A program made the translations under genes and the position numbers. A stretch of DNA of 64,000 bases from JAAYJT01 sp037446395 (GTDB lineage Bacteria > Bacteroidota > Bacteroidia > Bacteroidales > JAAYJT01): positions 1 through 64,000 of the forward strand of contig JBBIIP010000007.1 in assembly GCA_037446395.1 (NCBI GenBank). The letters run 5' to 3'. The first letter of the stretch is position 1. Every line of letters begins with the position of its first letter. Below, piece by piece: positions 28,772 to 38,030 of this stretch. Under the pieces are notes generated by a model. The model had not been told where the DNA came from. It saw only the letters and a list, made by a program, of their open reading frames with translations, and searched no databases.

Positions 28772-31324
28772 ATGAGCGAAAACACAAACAACGCGAACGA
28801 GAAAATCGTTCAGGTGAATATAGAAAATCAAATGAAAACTGCCTACATCGATTATTCGATGTCGGTAATAGTTTCGCGTGCCTTGCCCGATGTACGCGAC
28901 GGGTTAAAGCCCGTTCATCGCAGGGTTCTCTATGGTATGCTAGATTTGGGCCTGGCTGCAAACCGGCCTTATAAAAAATCTGCGAGGATAGTAGGGGAGG
29001 TGCTCGGTAAGTATCATCCCCATGGCGATACCTCAGTTTATGATGCGATGGTTCGAATGGCACAAGATTGGTCATTGCGCTATCCTTTGGTTGATGGCCA
29101 GGGAAATTTTGGTTCGATTGATGGTGACAGCCCAGCTGCAATGCGGTATACCGAGGCAAGGCTCCGGAAAACCGCAGAAGAATTGCTATCAGATATTAAC
29201 AAAGACACTGTTGATTTTCAGCTCAATTTTGATGATACACTTTTTGAACCAACAGTTTTGCCCACACGTATTCCAAATCTGCTAGTAAATGGCACATCAG
29301 GGATTGCGGTTGGAATGGCTACAAATATGCCTCCGCACAACCTTAAAGAGGTAATTGATGGCACTATTGCATATATTGACAATCATGAGATTACAATCGC
29401 CGAACTCATGAAATTTATTAAAGCCCCTGATTTTCCGACCGGCGGAATCATTTATGGTTATGATGGTGTGCGCGAAGCATACGAAACCGGACGCGGACGA
29501 ATTGTAGTCAGGGGAGAAGCCAAGATAGAAGAGGAAGGCAATGGCAGAGAATCAATCATCGTTACCTCCATCCCTTATCTTGTGAACAAGGCGGAAATGA
29601 TTAAACGCACAGCCGACCTGGTTGAAGAGAAGAAAATTGAAGGAATCACCGATATTCGGGATGAGAGCGACCGACAGGGTATGCGGATTGTTTACGAGCT
29701 TCGAAAAGATGCCATTACCAATGTGGTGTTGAATAAATTATATCAACACACACCGCTTCAATCTTCATTCAACGTTAATAATGTTGCATTGGTAAAAGGC
29801 CGGCCAATGACACTCGATCTGAAACAAATTATTTCTCATTTTGTAGAGCATAGACACGACGTTGTGGTCAGGCGCACTAAATACGAACTAAGTGAAGCGC
29901 AAAAGCGGGCACATATTCTTGAAGGGCTGCTAATAGCACTTGATCACTTAGACCAAATCATCTCATTAATACGCTCATCTCAAACACCCGAAGAAGCCAA
30001 AAACGGTTTGGTTGAAAAATTTGCTCTGAGTGAAATCCAAGCCAAAGCAATACTGGATATGCGCCTGCAAAGGCTTACAGGACTTGAAAGAGAAAAAATC
30101 AGGGAGGAATATGATGAATTGCTAAAGCAAATCGGATATTATCAAAATGTTCTTTCTGATGAAGGCCTTCGTATGGAAATCATTAAAACTGAGTTGCTTG
30201 AAATCAAGGAGAAATATGGCGATGAAGCAAAAACCGAAATAGTCTATTCACCAAAGGATTTCTGTATCGAAGACACAATTGCTAACGAAAGTGTTGTGGT
30301 GACAATCTCACATATGGGATACATCAAACGTACACCGCTATCCGAATATCGCGTGCAACACAGAGGTGGTAGGGGGGCAAAAGGCAGTGAAGTGCGCCAG
30401 GAAGATTTTGTTGAACATCTTTTTATCGCCACAAACCACAATTACCTTCTCCTCTTCAGCGAAAAAGGCAAATGCTTCTGGCTCAGGGTGTTCGAGATTC
30501 CGGAAGGGAATAAATCCTCAAAAGGAAGAGCAATTCAAAATCTCATCAGCATCGAACCTGACGATAAGATTAAGGCATATATCAATATCAAAAACCTGAA
30601 GGACAAAGAGTACATTGACAATAATTACATTATTCTTTGTACCAAGCAAGGCATCATCAAGAAAACCTCGCTCAAAGCCTATTCGCGCCCACGGGCAAAC
30701 GGCATCAATGCAATCACAATCAGAGATAGCGATGAACTGATCGAAGCCCGCCTGACTAACGGCACCAACGAAATTATTCTCGCGTCACGTTCAGGGCGTG
30801 CAATCCGTTTCAATGAAGGCGCCGTGAGGCCGATGGGACGAAACGCGGCCGGAGTGAAAGGAATCAGGTTGGGTAGCCAGGACGATAATGTGATTGGCAT
30901 GATCTGCCTCGAAAATGGAAAAGAAGACGTTCTGGTAGTCTCTGAAAATGGTTTTGGTAAACGATCAAAGCTCGAAGATTATCGGATTACCGGCCGTAGT
31001 GGCAAGGGAATCAAGACGATAAACATTACTGAAAAAACTGGCAAGCTTATTGCTATAAAGAACGTCATGGATAACAACGACCTTATGATCATCAGTAAAT
31101 CAGGCCTACTCATCAGACTATCAGTATCCTCTTTACCAGTGATCGGGAGGGCCACACAAGGGGTAAAATTAATTAACCTCAAAGGAGAAGATGCCATAGC
31201 AGCTGTAACCAAAGTCGAAATTGACGATTCCGAGAGTGTAAATCCAATTGAAGAGGCCGACTTTGAATTTACCGGCGAAACCGAAACTGAAACAAACCAA
31301 CCTGAAATCCAATTAAATAATTAA
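28772..31324 (+). CDS. gyrA: DNA gyrase subunit A
   Basis: GyrA is the breakage-reunion subunit of gyrase. The active-site tyrosine is Y126 (AAMRYTEARL). The quinolone-resistance region reads HPHGDTSVYDAMVRMAQ, with Thr at the position of E. coli Ser83 and Asp at the position of Asp87. The C-terminal half is a beta-pinwheel built from repeated blades (for example RGGRGAKGSEVRQEDF, the GyrA-box-like motif, and GKGIKTINITEKTG). The acidic tail and 850-aa length are normal for the phylum. Confidence 0.97.
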   Translation: MSENTNNANEKIVQVNIENQMKTAYIDYSMSVIVSRALPDVRDGLKPVHRRVLYGMLDLGLAANRPYKKSARIVGEVLGKYHPHGDTSVYDAMVRMAQDWSLRYPLVDGQGNFGSIDGDSPAAMRYTEARLRKTAEELLSDINKDTVDFQLNFDDTLFEPTVLPTRIPNLLVNGTSGIAVGMATNMPPHNLKEVIDGTIAYIDNHEITIAELMKFIKAPDFPTGGIIYGYDGVREAYETGRGRIVVRGEAKIEEEGNGRESIIVTSIPYLVNKAEMIKRTADLVEEKKIEGITDIRDESDRQGMRIVYELRKDAITNVVLNKLYQHTPLQSSFNVNNVALVKGRPMTLDLKQIISHFVEHRHDVVVRRTKYELSEAQKRAHILEGLLIALDHLDQIISLIRSSQTPEEAKNGLVEKFALSEIQAKAILDMRLQRLTGLEREKIREEYDELLKQIGYYQNVLSDEGLRMEIIKTELLEIKEKYGDEAKTEIVYSPKDFCIEDTIANESVVVTISHMGYIKRTPLSEYRVQHRGGRGAKGSEVRQEDFVEHLFIATNHNYLLLFSEKGKCFWLRVFEIPEGNKSSKGRAIQNLISIEPDDKIKAYINIKNLKDKEYIDNNYIILCTKQGIIKKTSLKAYSRPRANGINAITIRDSDELIEARLTNGTNEIILASRSGRAIRFNEGAVRPMGRNAAGVKGIRLGSQDDNVIGMICLENGKEDVLVVSENGFGKRSKLEDYRITGRSGKGIKTINITEKTGKLIAIKNVMDNNDLMIISKSGLLIRLSVSSLPVIGRATQGVKLINLKGEDAIAAVTKVEIDDSESVNPIEEADFEFTGETETETNQPEIQLNN

Positions 31325-31359
31325 CCATTGAACCATTCACCTTTCAAATTCTATTAGTC

Positions 31360-32535
31360 ATGAAAAAATTAGTTCTATTATTCGTATTGGCAATGAGCAT
31401 TAACTTAATTTATGCTCAAAAAAACAATCGAACTACAGCATTCAACTACCTCAAAAGCGGAAAGTTGGATAAGGCAAAAGAATATATTGATAAAACGATA
31501 GAAAACCCCCAGACCATCCATGATGCAAAATCGTGGTTCTATCGTGGGAATATCTACCTGGCAATACACATGAGCGAATTGCCTGCCTTTAAAGCGCTGG
31601 ATGACAAGGCACTTGATAAAGCCCTCGAAGCCTATACGAAAGCGCAGGAGTTGGATACAAAAAAGGAATTTTTTACTGATATATTTACAAATTTGTATGT
31701 TGTTGGGGAACAGTATTATAACGCAGGCGTAGAAGCATACAATGCAAAAAACTACCTTAAATCAATGAAAGCGTTTCAAAGTTGTGCTGATTTGACCAGG
31801 AGGACCGGCTCACTTGATACAATGGCACTATACAATGCAGCCATGACCGCAGAACTGGGAGAAGAGTACTGTTCAGCAAAAAGCATATACAATGAATTGC
31901 TTTCAATAGGTTATCAAAACCCGGTTGTATACACTTCGATGGGCTCAATCTTACTCAAAGAACATGACACGGTTAGTGCAATGAACTTCATTAAGAAGGG
32001 GAGGGGTTTGTATCCTGAAGATTTCAACTTGCTGATATCCGAAACCAATGTATATTTAAATACCAAACAAACCGAAAACGCGCTTAGAAACCTGGAGAAA
32101 GCCATGCAGCTCGATCAGAATAACCCTACAATTTTCTTTGCCATCGGCACAATCTACGATCAACTCAAATCGTCAAATCCAACCGAAGCGAATGATTATA
32201 TGGCCAAAGCTGAAAATGCATACAAAAAAGCCATCGAAATACAACCTGATTATTTTGATCCGATCTATAACCTCGGCGCTCTTTATGTAAATGAAGCTGC
32301 CCAAATTATAGACAAAGCAAACCTGTTGCCTTTGAGCGAAACAAAAAAGTATGATCAATTAAAATCTCAGGCCGATGAACTTCTTGGCAAATCATTGCCA
32401 TATCTTGAACAAGCACATGAGTTTTTGCCAACTGATTTGAATACAATGGTTTCTCTCAAAGAAATCTATACCCGGTTGAATATGATGGACAAAATGAAGG
32501 TGATGAACGAGAAGATAAAGAACCACCAGAAATAA
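31360..32535 (+). CDS. Exported TPR-repeat protein
   Basis: A 391-aa protein with a signal peptide (LVLLFVLAMSINLIYAQ) followed by tetratricopeptide repeats. Clear units are AFNYLKSGKLDKAKEYIDKTI, AWFYRGNIYLA-like, GVEAYNAKNYLKSMKAFQSCADL, LRNLEKAMQLDQNNPTIFFAIG and AENAYKKAIEIQPDYFDPIYNLGALY. TPRs mediate protein-protein contacts; no enzymatic domain is seen. It starts 35 bp after gyrA and may be partly co-transcribed with it. It ends before a strong stem-loop terminator. Confidence 0.82.
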   Translation: MKKLVLLFVLAMSINLIYAQKNNRTTAFNYLKSGKLDKAKEYIDKTIENPQTIHDAKSWFYRGNIYLAIHMSELPAFKALDDKALDKALEAYTKAQELDTKKEFFTDIFTNLYVVGEQYYNAGVEAYNAKNYLKSMKAFQSCADLTRRTGSLDTMALYNAAMTAELGEEYCSAKSIYNELLSIGYQNPVVYTSMGSILLKEHDTVSAMNFIKKGRGLYPEDFNLLISETNVYLNTKQTENALRNLEKAMQLDQNNPTIFFAIGTIYDQLKSSNPTEANDYMAKAENAYKKAIEIQPDYFDPIYNLGALYVNEAAQIIDKANLLPLSETKKYDQLKSQADELLGKSLPYLEQAHEFLPTDLNTMVSLKEIYTRLNMMDKMKVMNEKIKNHQK

Positions 32536-32560
32536 ACGACTAAGAACCTTCAAAATTGGG

Positions 32561-32593
32561 TAGGGGAAGCCAAACTTAAGGTTTCCCCTATTT
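32561..32593 (+). terminator. Stem-loop terminator after the TPR gene
   Basis: TAGGGGAAGCC (32561-32571) pairs with GGTTTCCCCTA (32580-32590) with one G-U pair and an 8-nt loop, followed by TTTG. It lies between convergent genes and could serve both strands. Confidence 0.65.
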
Positions 32594-32686
32594 GATTATA
32601 AACCTATTTAACATAATATTAATTATCGGATTAATATTCACATGAAATTATGAAATTGTGTTTTGGTATTATGAACCTAAGCTATC

Positions 32687-33169
32687 CTACTTAATCTTAA
32701 CCCTTTTAAAAACAGCAGCCAAATCTTCAGGCTTTTTATATTTTTTTAGTTCAGCCTCAAGTGCTGCTGTGGGTTGTGTAAATACTGAAATTGCCACATC
32801 GAATACATGATTGAGCAGCTTGGCTGCTTCTGCCTGATCCATCTGCTTATCTTTAACAACCTTACGATAATAGGAATTGATTTTTCTGACAGCGTTATAA
32901 AGCGTGGGTTTTACAATTGTTGTTTTGTGCCCGGGCGAAGAAGGTTCACCGGGTACAACATAGGTATATGTGTTTTGAATAACAGCAAATTTCCGGGCAA
33001 TGTTGTCCCCAAACGGATGAGCTCCGTACATCAGGTCGGGCGAATTAATTACCACATTATCAATTCGATAATCAAAGTACATTGAATCTGAGGATTGCTG
33101 AGCAGAAGCCTCAAGAATCATGAAACCGAAAAGTGCAAAGAAAGCACAAAGAAAAAATTTTGTTTTCAT
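32687..33169 (-). CDS. Small exported hypothetical protein
   Basis: A 160-aa protein with a signal peptide (KFFLCAFFALFGFMILEASAQ). The mature part has YRIDNVVINSPDLMYGAHPFGDN, then a helical C-terminal half (VRKINSYYRKVVKDKQMDQAEAAKLLNHVFDVAI). I do not recognise the family. It is convergent with the TPR protein and separated from the next gene by about 275 bp. Confidence 0.6.
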   Translation of the reverse strand: MKTKFFLCAFFALFGFMILEASAQQSSDSMYFDYRIDNVVINSPDLMYGAHPFGDNIARKFAVIQNTYTYVVPGEPSSPGHKTTIVKPTLYNAVRKINSYYRKVVKDKQMDQAEAAKLLNHVFDVAISVFTQPTAALEAELKKYKKPEDLAAVFKRVKIK

Positions 33170-33445
33170 CTGGAAGTTATTTCATTTGTTGGTTTAAGAG
33201 TAATTCTTAAAGATTGTGTCAATTTTGTTTTTTGGCACACTTTATTCTGAAAAACTTGTGCAAAATTACGAATCAAAAATAAGATTTAACAAAGAAAATG
33301 TAAACTCTTATTTATATTTTGCATAATCTGTTGTTTATAAGCACGTTACAAATACTATTCAGAAATTCAAAAAAAAACATAAAAGTAGTTTATGATATCT
33401 ATTTGTTGCGTATAATTGCCAAGTTTTTTTTGGAAACCTACCGTT

Positions 33446-33748
33446 ATGATGAATGCAAAAAAGAAAATTATAACCAACTACGAGAGTCTTTCTGAAGAGG
33501 TTGTGAATGCCATCAAAAAAAAATATCCCGAAGGATTTACCAATCACGTTATTAAAGTAACGCTGCCGAATAATAACTTTTTTCACGCGATAACTGTTGA
33601 TACTCAAGATGTTTCTTATCTTGTCAAAGTGAAGGTTAAACTTGACAAGGCTGATAAGCTCGAAGAGGAGTTGTTCAATATCAATGAGGAAAAAATAGTT
33701 GATGATCAGGAAGAACCAGACACAAAGGAAGAAGCGAAGGAAGAGTAA
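33446..33748 (+). CDS. Conserved small acidic protein of unknown function
   Basis: The ATG at 33446 (or the adjacent ATG at 33449) gives about 100 aa. The frame opens earlier at a TTG, but those codons lack support. Pattern: a lysine-rich N-terminus, the core YPEGFTNHVIKVTLPNNNFFHAITVD with VSYLVKVKVK strands, then an acidic tail (EEKIVDDQEEPDTKEEAKEE). No signal peptide or catalytic motif is seen. It lies 21 bp before the EamA transporter gene. Confidence 0.6.
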   Translation: MMNAKKKIITNYESLSEEVVNAIKKKYPEGFTNHVIKVTLPNNNFFHAITVDTQDVSYLVKVKVKLDKADKLEEELFNINEEKIVDDQEEPDTKEEAKEE

Positions 33749-33769
33749 GTATATTGTTGAAATTATTCA

Positions 33770-34681
33770 ATGAAACAATCGAAAAAGGCCTATCTTCTTG
33801 CTCTTATTGCTGTCTTTTTTTGGTCCACCGCCGGTTCTGTTTTCAGTATTACCCTTAAATATCTGAATCCATATCAGCTTCTTTTATATTCCAGTCTTGT
33901 TTCTTTTGTGGCTCTATTTGCAACCTTGTTCATTAGAAATGGTTTTGATTTTAAAAGTTTTCTGGCCCGAAAACATGTCTTAAGTTCTGCCTTGTTGGGT
34001 TTTCTGAATCCATTCCTTTATTATGTCATATTATTTTGGGCATATGCATTGCTTCCTGCACAGGAGGCGATGGTGCTCAACTACCTATGGCCAATTGTGC
34101 TTGTGCTATTATCCATTGCAATACTTAAGCAAAGAATAGGTTGGTTGTCGGTGGTGGCAATTGTGATCAGCTTTGCAGGAACTGCAATCATTGCCTTTCG
34201 TGGAAAAATCGGTGCTCCGATAGCAAACCCGACCGGTTTTTTGCTTGCCACCGGAAGCTCGATCATTTGGGCATTATACTGGATACTGAACATGAAAGAT
34301 GTAAGGCAACCAGCAGATAAGCTCACACTAAATTTTGCGTTCGGTACTTTATATATACTGATTCTAACCTTGTTGATTTCCTCTCCATTACCACAAAAAG
34401 CCATTGGGATCACCGGTGCAATATATGTAGGTTTGTTTGAGATGGGATTTACTTTCCTGCTGTGGCTCAATGCATTAAAATTTTCTGACACAACAGCAAA
34501 GGTTTCAAATTTGATTTTTATTTCTCCATTTCTGTCGCTTCTTTTAATTCACATTTTTGTTGGCGAACCCATCCTACCATCAACATTTGTCGGGGTATTT
34601 TTAATAATCGGCGGGGTAATGATGCAACATTTTGTTTCTGAAAAGAGGCCACCCCTCCCCTATCGTAAATCAGGCGTTTGA
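33770..34681 (+). CDS. EamA/DMT-family transporter
   Basis: A 303-aa inner-membrane protein of the drug/metabolite transporter superfamily, with about ten hydrophobic segments in two EamA repeats. Typical features are ALIAVFFWSTAGSVFSITLKYLNP at the N-terminus, QEAMVLNYLWPIVLVLLSIAIL at the end of repeat 1, and GLFEMGFTFLLWLNALKFS and FISPFLSLLLIHIFVGEPI in repeat 2. Substrates of such exporters are commonly amino acids or metabolites; none can be assigned here. Confidence 0.88.
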   Translation: MKQSKKAYLLALIAVFFWSTAGSVFSITLKYLNPYQLLLYSSLVSFVALFATLFIRNGFDFKSFLARKHVLSSALLGFLNPFLYYVILFWAYALLPAQEAMVLNYLWPIVLVLLSIAILKQRIGWLSVVAIVISFAGTAIIAFRGKIGAPIANPTGFLLATGSSIIWALYWILNMKDVRQPADKLTLNFAFGTLYILILTLLISSPLPQKAIGITGAIYVGLFEMGFTFLLWLNALKFSDTTAKVSNLIFISPFLSLLLIHIFVGEPILPSTFVGVFLIIGGVMMQHFVSEKRPPLPYRKSGV

Positions 34682-34708
34682 CCTTCTGCTTAATCGGCAG
34701 ATAAATAG

Positions 34709-34716
34709 TAAATTTG
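34709..34716 (+). promoter_or_regulatory. Candidate -7 box before mtaB
   Basis: TAAATTTG is a perfect -7 match ending 6 nt before the mtaB ATG (34723). The nearest TTG (34678-34680) is 28 nt away, outside the usual spacing. Confidence 0.35.
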
Positions 34717-34722
34717 CACCCG

Positions 34723-36030
34723 ATGCAAAAAAAACGGATTGCTTTTCATACGCTGGGTTGCAAACTTAATTTTGCCGAAACGTCTTCTATTTCAAATGAC
34801 TTGAAAAACCATTTTGAGCTGGTGGACTTTTCTGATGAAGCCGATATTTACGTGATTCAAAGTTGTGCTGTGACATCCACTGCCGAGAAGAAGTGTCGAA
34901 CGAGCATCCGTCAGGCAAATAAACGCAATCCCTCCGCAAGAATTGCCGTCGTGGGGTGCATGTCGCAACTAAGGGCTCAATTGGTTGCGGAAATGCCCGG
35001 TGTAAGCCTGGTTCTGGGCAATCATGAAAAATTTCAGCTTCATGAAATGCTCGTTAATGATCTGGAAAACCCTTGTAAAACAAGCGTTTCTGATATTGCT
35101 ATTAACAACCACTTTTTTCCTGCATTTTCATTTGGCGAGCGTACCAGAATGTTTGTTAAGATTCAGGATGGTTGCGATTACTTTTGCTCCTATTGCACCG
35201 TTCCTTTTGCCCGAGGGCGCAGCAGAAGCGATACCATTGAAAATACAGTCAGACTTTTCCGGGAGGCAATTGAGAAAGAACATCCGAAAGAAATAGTACT
35301 TGCCGGTGTGAATATTGGTGATTTTGGCAAACCACATGGTGAAGAATTAATATACCTTCTGCATGAACTTGATAAGCTCACTGAGGTTGATCGAATTAGA
35401 CTTTCATCAATCGAACCCGATCTACTCCCCGATTCGATGATTGATTTTGTTGCCAGTTCTCAAAGATTTATGCCTCACTTCCATATTCCCCTGCAATCAG
35501 GCGCCGACACTGTTTTGCGTCGCATGAACAGAAAGTATAATAGCAGCCTTTTTCGCAATCAAGTAAACACGATAAAGAGATTGATGCCTTTTGCATGTAT
35601 CGCAGCAGACGTCATCACTGGTTTTCCAGGTGAAAGCCAGCAGGAGTTTGATGAAACATTTAATCTTATCAACGAAGCACCTGTTTCGTATCTGCACGTA
35701 TTCCCCTACTCAAACAGGCCTGGAACACAGGCTGCGTCTCGAAAAGATGCATTGCCACCTAAACTGATAACTGAACGCACACGTCGCCTGCTCGAATTGT
35801 CTGATATGAAAAAACAAGAATTCTATCAACAAAACCTTGGGCGTGAGGAACTTGTGCTGTTCGAGTCAGACCATTCAAATAATTTTATCTTTGGATTTAC
35901 TTCCAATTACATCCGGGTAAAAGCATTGCATAATATGAATCTGATCAATCAAATAATAAATGTTAAACTCGAAAAGATTGATAATGATGGTGTTTATATT
36001 TATGATTATAAGAACGCTAATAATAATTAA
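34723..36030 (+). CDS. mtaB: tRNA t6A37 methylthiotransferase MtaB
   Basis: MtaB adds a methylthio group to t6A at position 37 of tRNAs decoding ANN codons. The UPF0004 domain holds three cysteines (C13 in HTLGCKLN, C48 in QSCAVT, C79 in VGCMSQ). The radical SAM cluster is CX3CX2C at C151, C155 and C158 (GCDYFCSYCTVPFARGR). The C-terminal TRAM-like region ends the protein. The TGCK-type start and the ARGRSRS context favour MtaB over MiaB or RimO. The ATG at 34723 is used; a TTG nine nt earlier is possible. It begins the operon mtaB-lgt-IMPase-nfeD. Confidence 0.92.
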   Translation: MQKKRIAFHTLGCKLNFAETSSISNDLKNHFELVDFSDEADIYVIQSCAVTSTAEKKCRTSIRQANKRNPSARIAVVGCMSQLRAQLVAEMPGVSLVLGNHEKFQLHEMLVNDLENPCKTSVSDIAINNHFFPAFSFGERTRMFVKIQDGCDYFCSYCTVPFARGRSRSDTIENTVRLFREAIEKEHPKEIVLAGVNIGDFGKPHGEELIYLLHELDKLTEVDRIRLSSIEPDLLPDSMIDFVASSQRFMPHFHIPLQSGADTVLRRMNRKYNSSLFRNQVNTIKRLMPFACIAADVITGFPGESQQEFDETFNLINEAPVSYLHVFPYSNRPGTQAASRKDALPPKLITERTRRLLELSDMKKQEFYQQNLGREELVLFESDHSNNFIFGFTSNYIRVKALHNMNLINQIINVKLEKIDNDGVYIYDYKNANNN

Positions 36031-36041
36031 ATATAAAGCAT

Positions 36042-37226
36042 ATGTATCCAAGAATAAGTGATATGATTAACGATCTGCTGGGCACTTCGATACGGTTGCC
36101 TGTGCAAACTTATGGTTTTTTCGTTGCGCTGGCCTTTGTGGTTGCCGCCATCATTTTAAGCTACGAACTGCGGCGGAAAGAAAAACTAGGCTTGCTGTCT
36201 GCCGGAAAGAAAACAATCATCAAAGGAAAGCCAGCAAAAATCAGCGATTTGATTGTGAATTCGTTGGTTGGCTTTATTATTGGCTACAAATTGATAGGCA
36301 TGATCATAAAATATGAATATTTTGTTGATAACCCCCAGGAATTCATTCTTTCGACCGAAGGCAGTTTTATGGGCGGATTGTTGCTCGCCGCTTTATGGGT
36401 ATTTTTAACCTGGAGAACGGCTGACCGGCAAAAACTACCCAAACCTGTCAGCGAAACAATCCTGGTGCGCCCGCACCACTTGACTGCAAATTTCATTGTC
36501 CTGGCCGGGGTTGCTGGCATTGCCGGTGCCAAATTATTTGATATTTTCGAAAATCTTGATTCTTTTTTTGCAGATCCAATTGGGACAATCTTTTCTTTTC
36601 AAGGCCTAACTTTTTATGGTGGTTTGATTGTTGCAACCATTGTTCTTATATGGTATGCACGAAAAAATAGCATCCCCTGGCCTGTACTTGCCGATGCTGC
36701 TGCACCGGCATTATTGCTTGGTTATGCACTTGGGCGGCTCGGGTGTCATTTTTCAGGCGATGGATGTTGGGGTATTCCGAATTTACAGGAGAAACCCGAA
36801 TGGCTCTCCTTCGCTCCTAACTGGATTTGGGCTTACGACTTTCCGCATAATGTAATTAACCAGGGAATAAAGATCACCGATTGTGCCGGCCGTCATTGCC
36901 ACGTGCTTGAGCAACCTGTTTATCCCACATCGCTCTACGAAAGCTTGATGTCAATGATATTGTTTTTAATCTTGTGGCTGAGCCGGGGTAGTATAAAAAT
37001 AGTTGGGTGGGTTTTTTCTATCTATTTGATGATGAACGGGCTTGAGCGATTTTTAATTGAAAAAATCAGAGTCAATCCGAAACTAAATTTCATTGGTTTG
37101 CAGCTTTCTCAGGCTGAGATCATCGCAATTTTCCTTATTCTTATCGGAATTATTGGGTTGATCTATTTCCGAAAACAGAGCAAAAGAACAAAAAGCTTAC
37201 CTGATTTGAATTCTGAAAAGAAATGA
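36042..37226 (+). CDS. lgt: Prolipoprotein diacylglyceryl transferase (long Bacteroidota form)
   Basis: Lgt transfers diacylglycerol to the lipobox cysteine of prolipoproteins. The protein has about seven membrane spans and the family signature around ALGRLGCHFSGDGCWG, corresponding to the Lgt signature loop (RxGNFxNxExxG-like in E. coli), with YPTSLYESL as the later conserved motif. At 394 aa it is longer than the ~290-aa E. coli enzyme, with extra N-terminal sequence (residues 40-160), as in other Bacteroidota. It overlaps the next gene by 4 bp (ATGA). Confidence 0.88.
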   Translation: MYPRISDMINDLLGTSIRLPVQTYGFFVALAFVVAAIILSYELRRKEKLGLLSAGKKTIIKGKPAKISDLIVNSLVGFIIGYKLIGMIIKYEYFVDNPQEFILSTEGSFMGGLLLAALWVFLTWRTADRQKLPKPVSETILVRPHHLTANFIVLAGVAGIAGAKLFDIFENLDSFFADPIGTIFSFQGLTFYGGLIVATIVLIWYARKNSIPWPVLADAAAPALLLGYALGRLGCHFSGDGCWGIPNLQEKPEWLSFAPNWIWAYDFPHNVINQGIKITDCAGRHCHVLEQPVYPTSLYESLMSMILFLILWLSRGSIKIVGWVFSIYLMMNGLERFLIEKIRVNPKLNFIGLQLSQAEIIAIFLILIGIIGLIYFRKQSKRTKSLPDLNSEKK

Positions 37227-38026
37227 ACCCTATCAAACTCGAGAAACTTGCACAAGACGTATGTAGCCTGGCAAAAGAAACTGGTTTTTTTATTAAAAAT
37301 CAGCTCATTGACCCAAACCGGCTTGATATCGAAGAAAAGGGCAGACATGACTTTGTGACCCGCGTTGACAAGCAAGCTGAAGAAAGGTTGATTATAGGAC
37401 TTCGAGAGCTACTTCCCGAGTGTGGCTTTCTGGCCGAAGAAAATGTCGGCAACACAGAACTTAAAGAATTTATGTGGATTGTTGATCCTTTGGATGGCAC
37501 CACCAATTTCATTCATGGTGTACCACTATTTAGCATTAGCATTGCTTTTTGTCGTGACACCGAAATAATCCTTGGAGTGGTCCATGAAGTTAACCTCGAC
37601 GAATGCTTTTATGCATGGAAAGGCAGCCCGGCTTTTCTCAACGAAAGGCAAATTACTATTTCAACCATCTCTGATCTGGACCATTCACTTTTTGCCACTG
37701 GATTTCCTTATTACGACTACGACAGAATGGGACCTTACATGAAAGTCTTTGATCACTTGATGCGCCACAGTTCAGGGTTAAGGCGCCTTGGGTCTGCTGC
37801 GGTTGACCTGGCTTATGTGGCCTGTGGGCGGTTTGAAGGGTTTTATGAGTATGGCCTTCGCCCTTGGGATGTGGCCGCCGGAGCTTTAATTGTTAAACAG
37901 GCAGGTGGTGTGGTGTGTGATTTTAAGGGCGGAAACAATTATCTTTATGGCCGGGAACTCGTTGCAACGAATAAGAATATCCATGCACACCTGATGAAAA
38001 TAATCAACACGAACTTTAATAGATAA
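37223..38026 (+). CDS. Inositol monophosphatase family protein
   Basis: A 267-aa Mg-dependent phosphatase of the IMPase/SuhB/CysQ superfamily. Metal-site motifs are FLAEENVG (Glu pair), WIVDPLDGTTNFIHG (the DPxDGT signature) and RPWDVAAGALIVKQAGG (the WDxAAG signature). The substrate could be inositol phosphate, PAP or another sugar phosphate. It overlaps lgt by 4 bp and is followed after 4 bp by nfeD, so co-translation is likely. Confidence 0.92.
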   Translation: MNPIKLEKLAQDVCSLAKETGFFIKNQLIDPNRLDIEEKGRHDFVTRVDKQAEERLIIGLRELLPECGFLAEENVGNTELKEFMWIVDPLDGTTNFIHGVPLFSISIAFCRDTEIILGVVHEVNLDECFYAWKGSPAFLNERQITISTISDLDHSLFATGFPYYDYDRMGPYMKVFDHLMRHSSGLRRLGSAAVDLAYVACGRFEGFYEYGLRPWDVAAGALIVKQAGGVVCDFKGGNNYLYGRELVATNKNIHAHLMKIINTNFNR

Positions 38027-38030
38027 TAAA

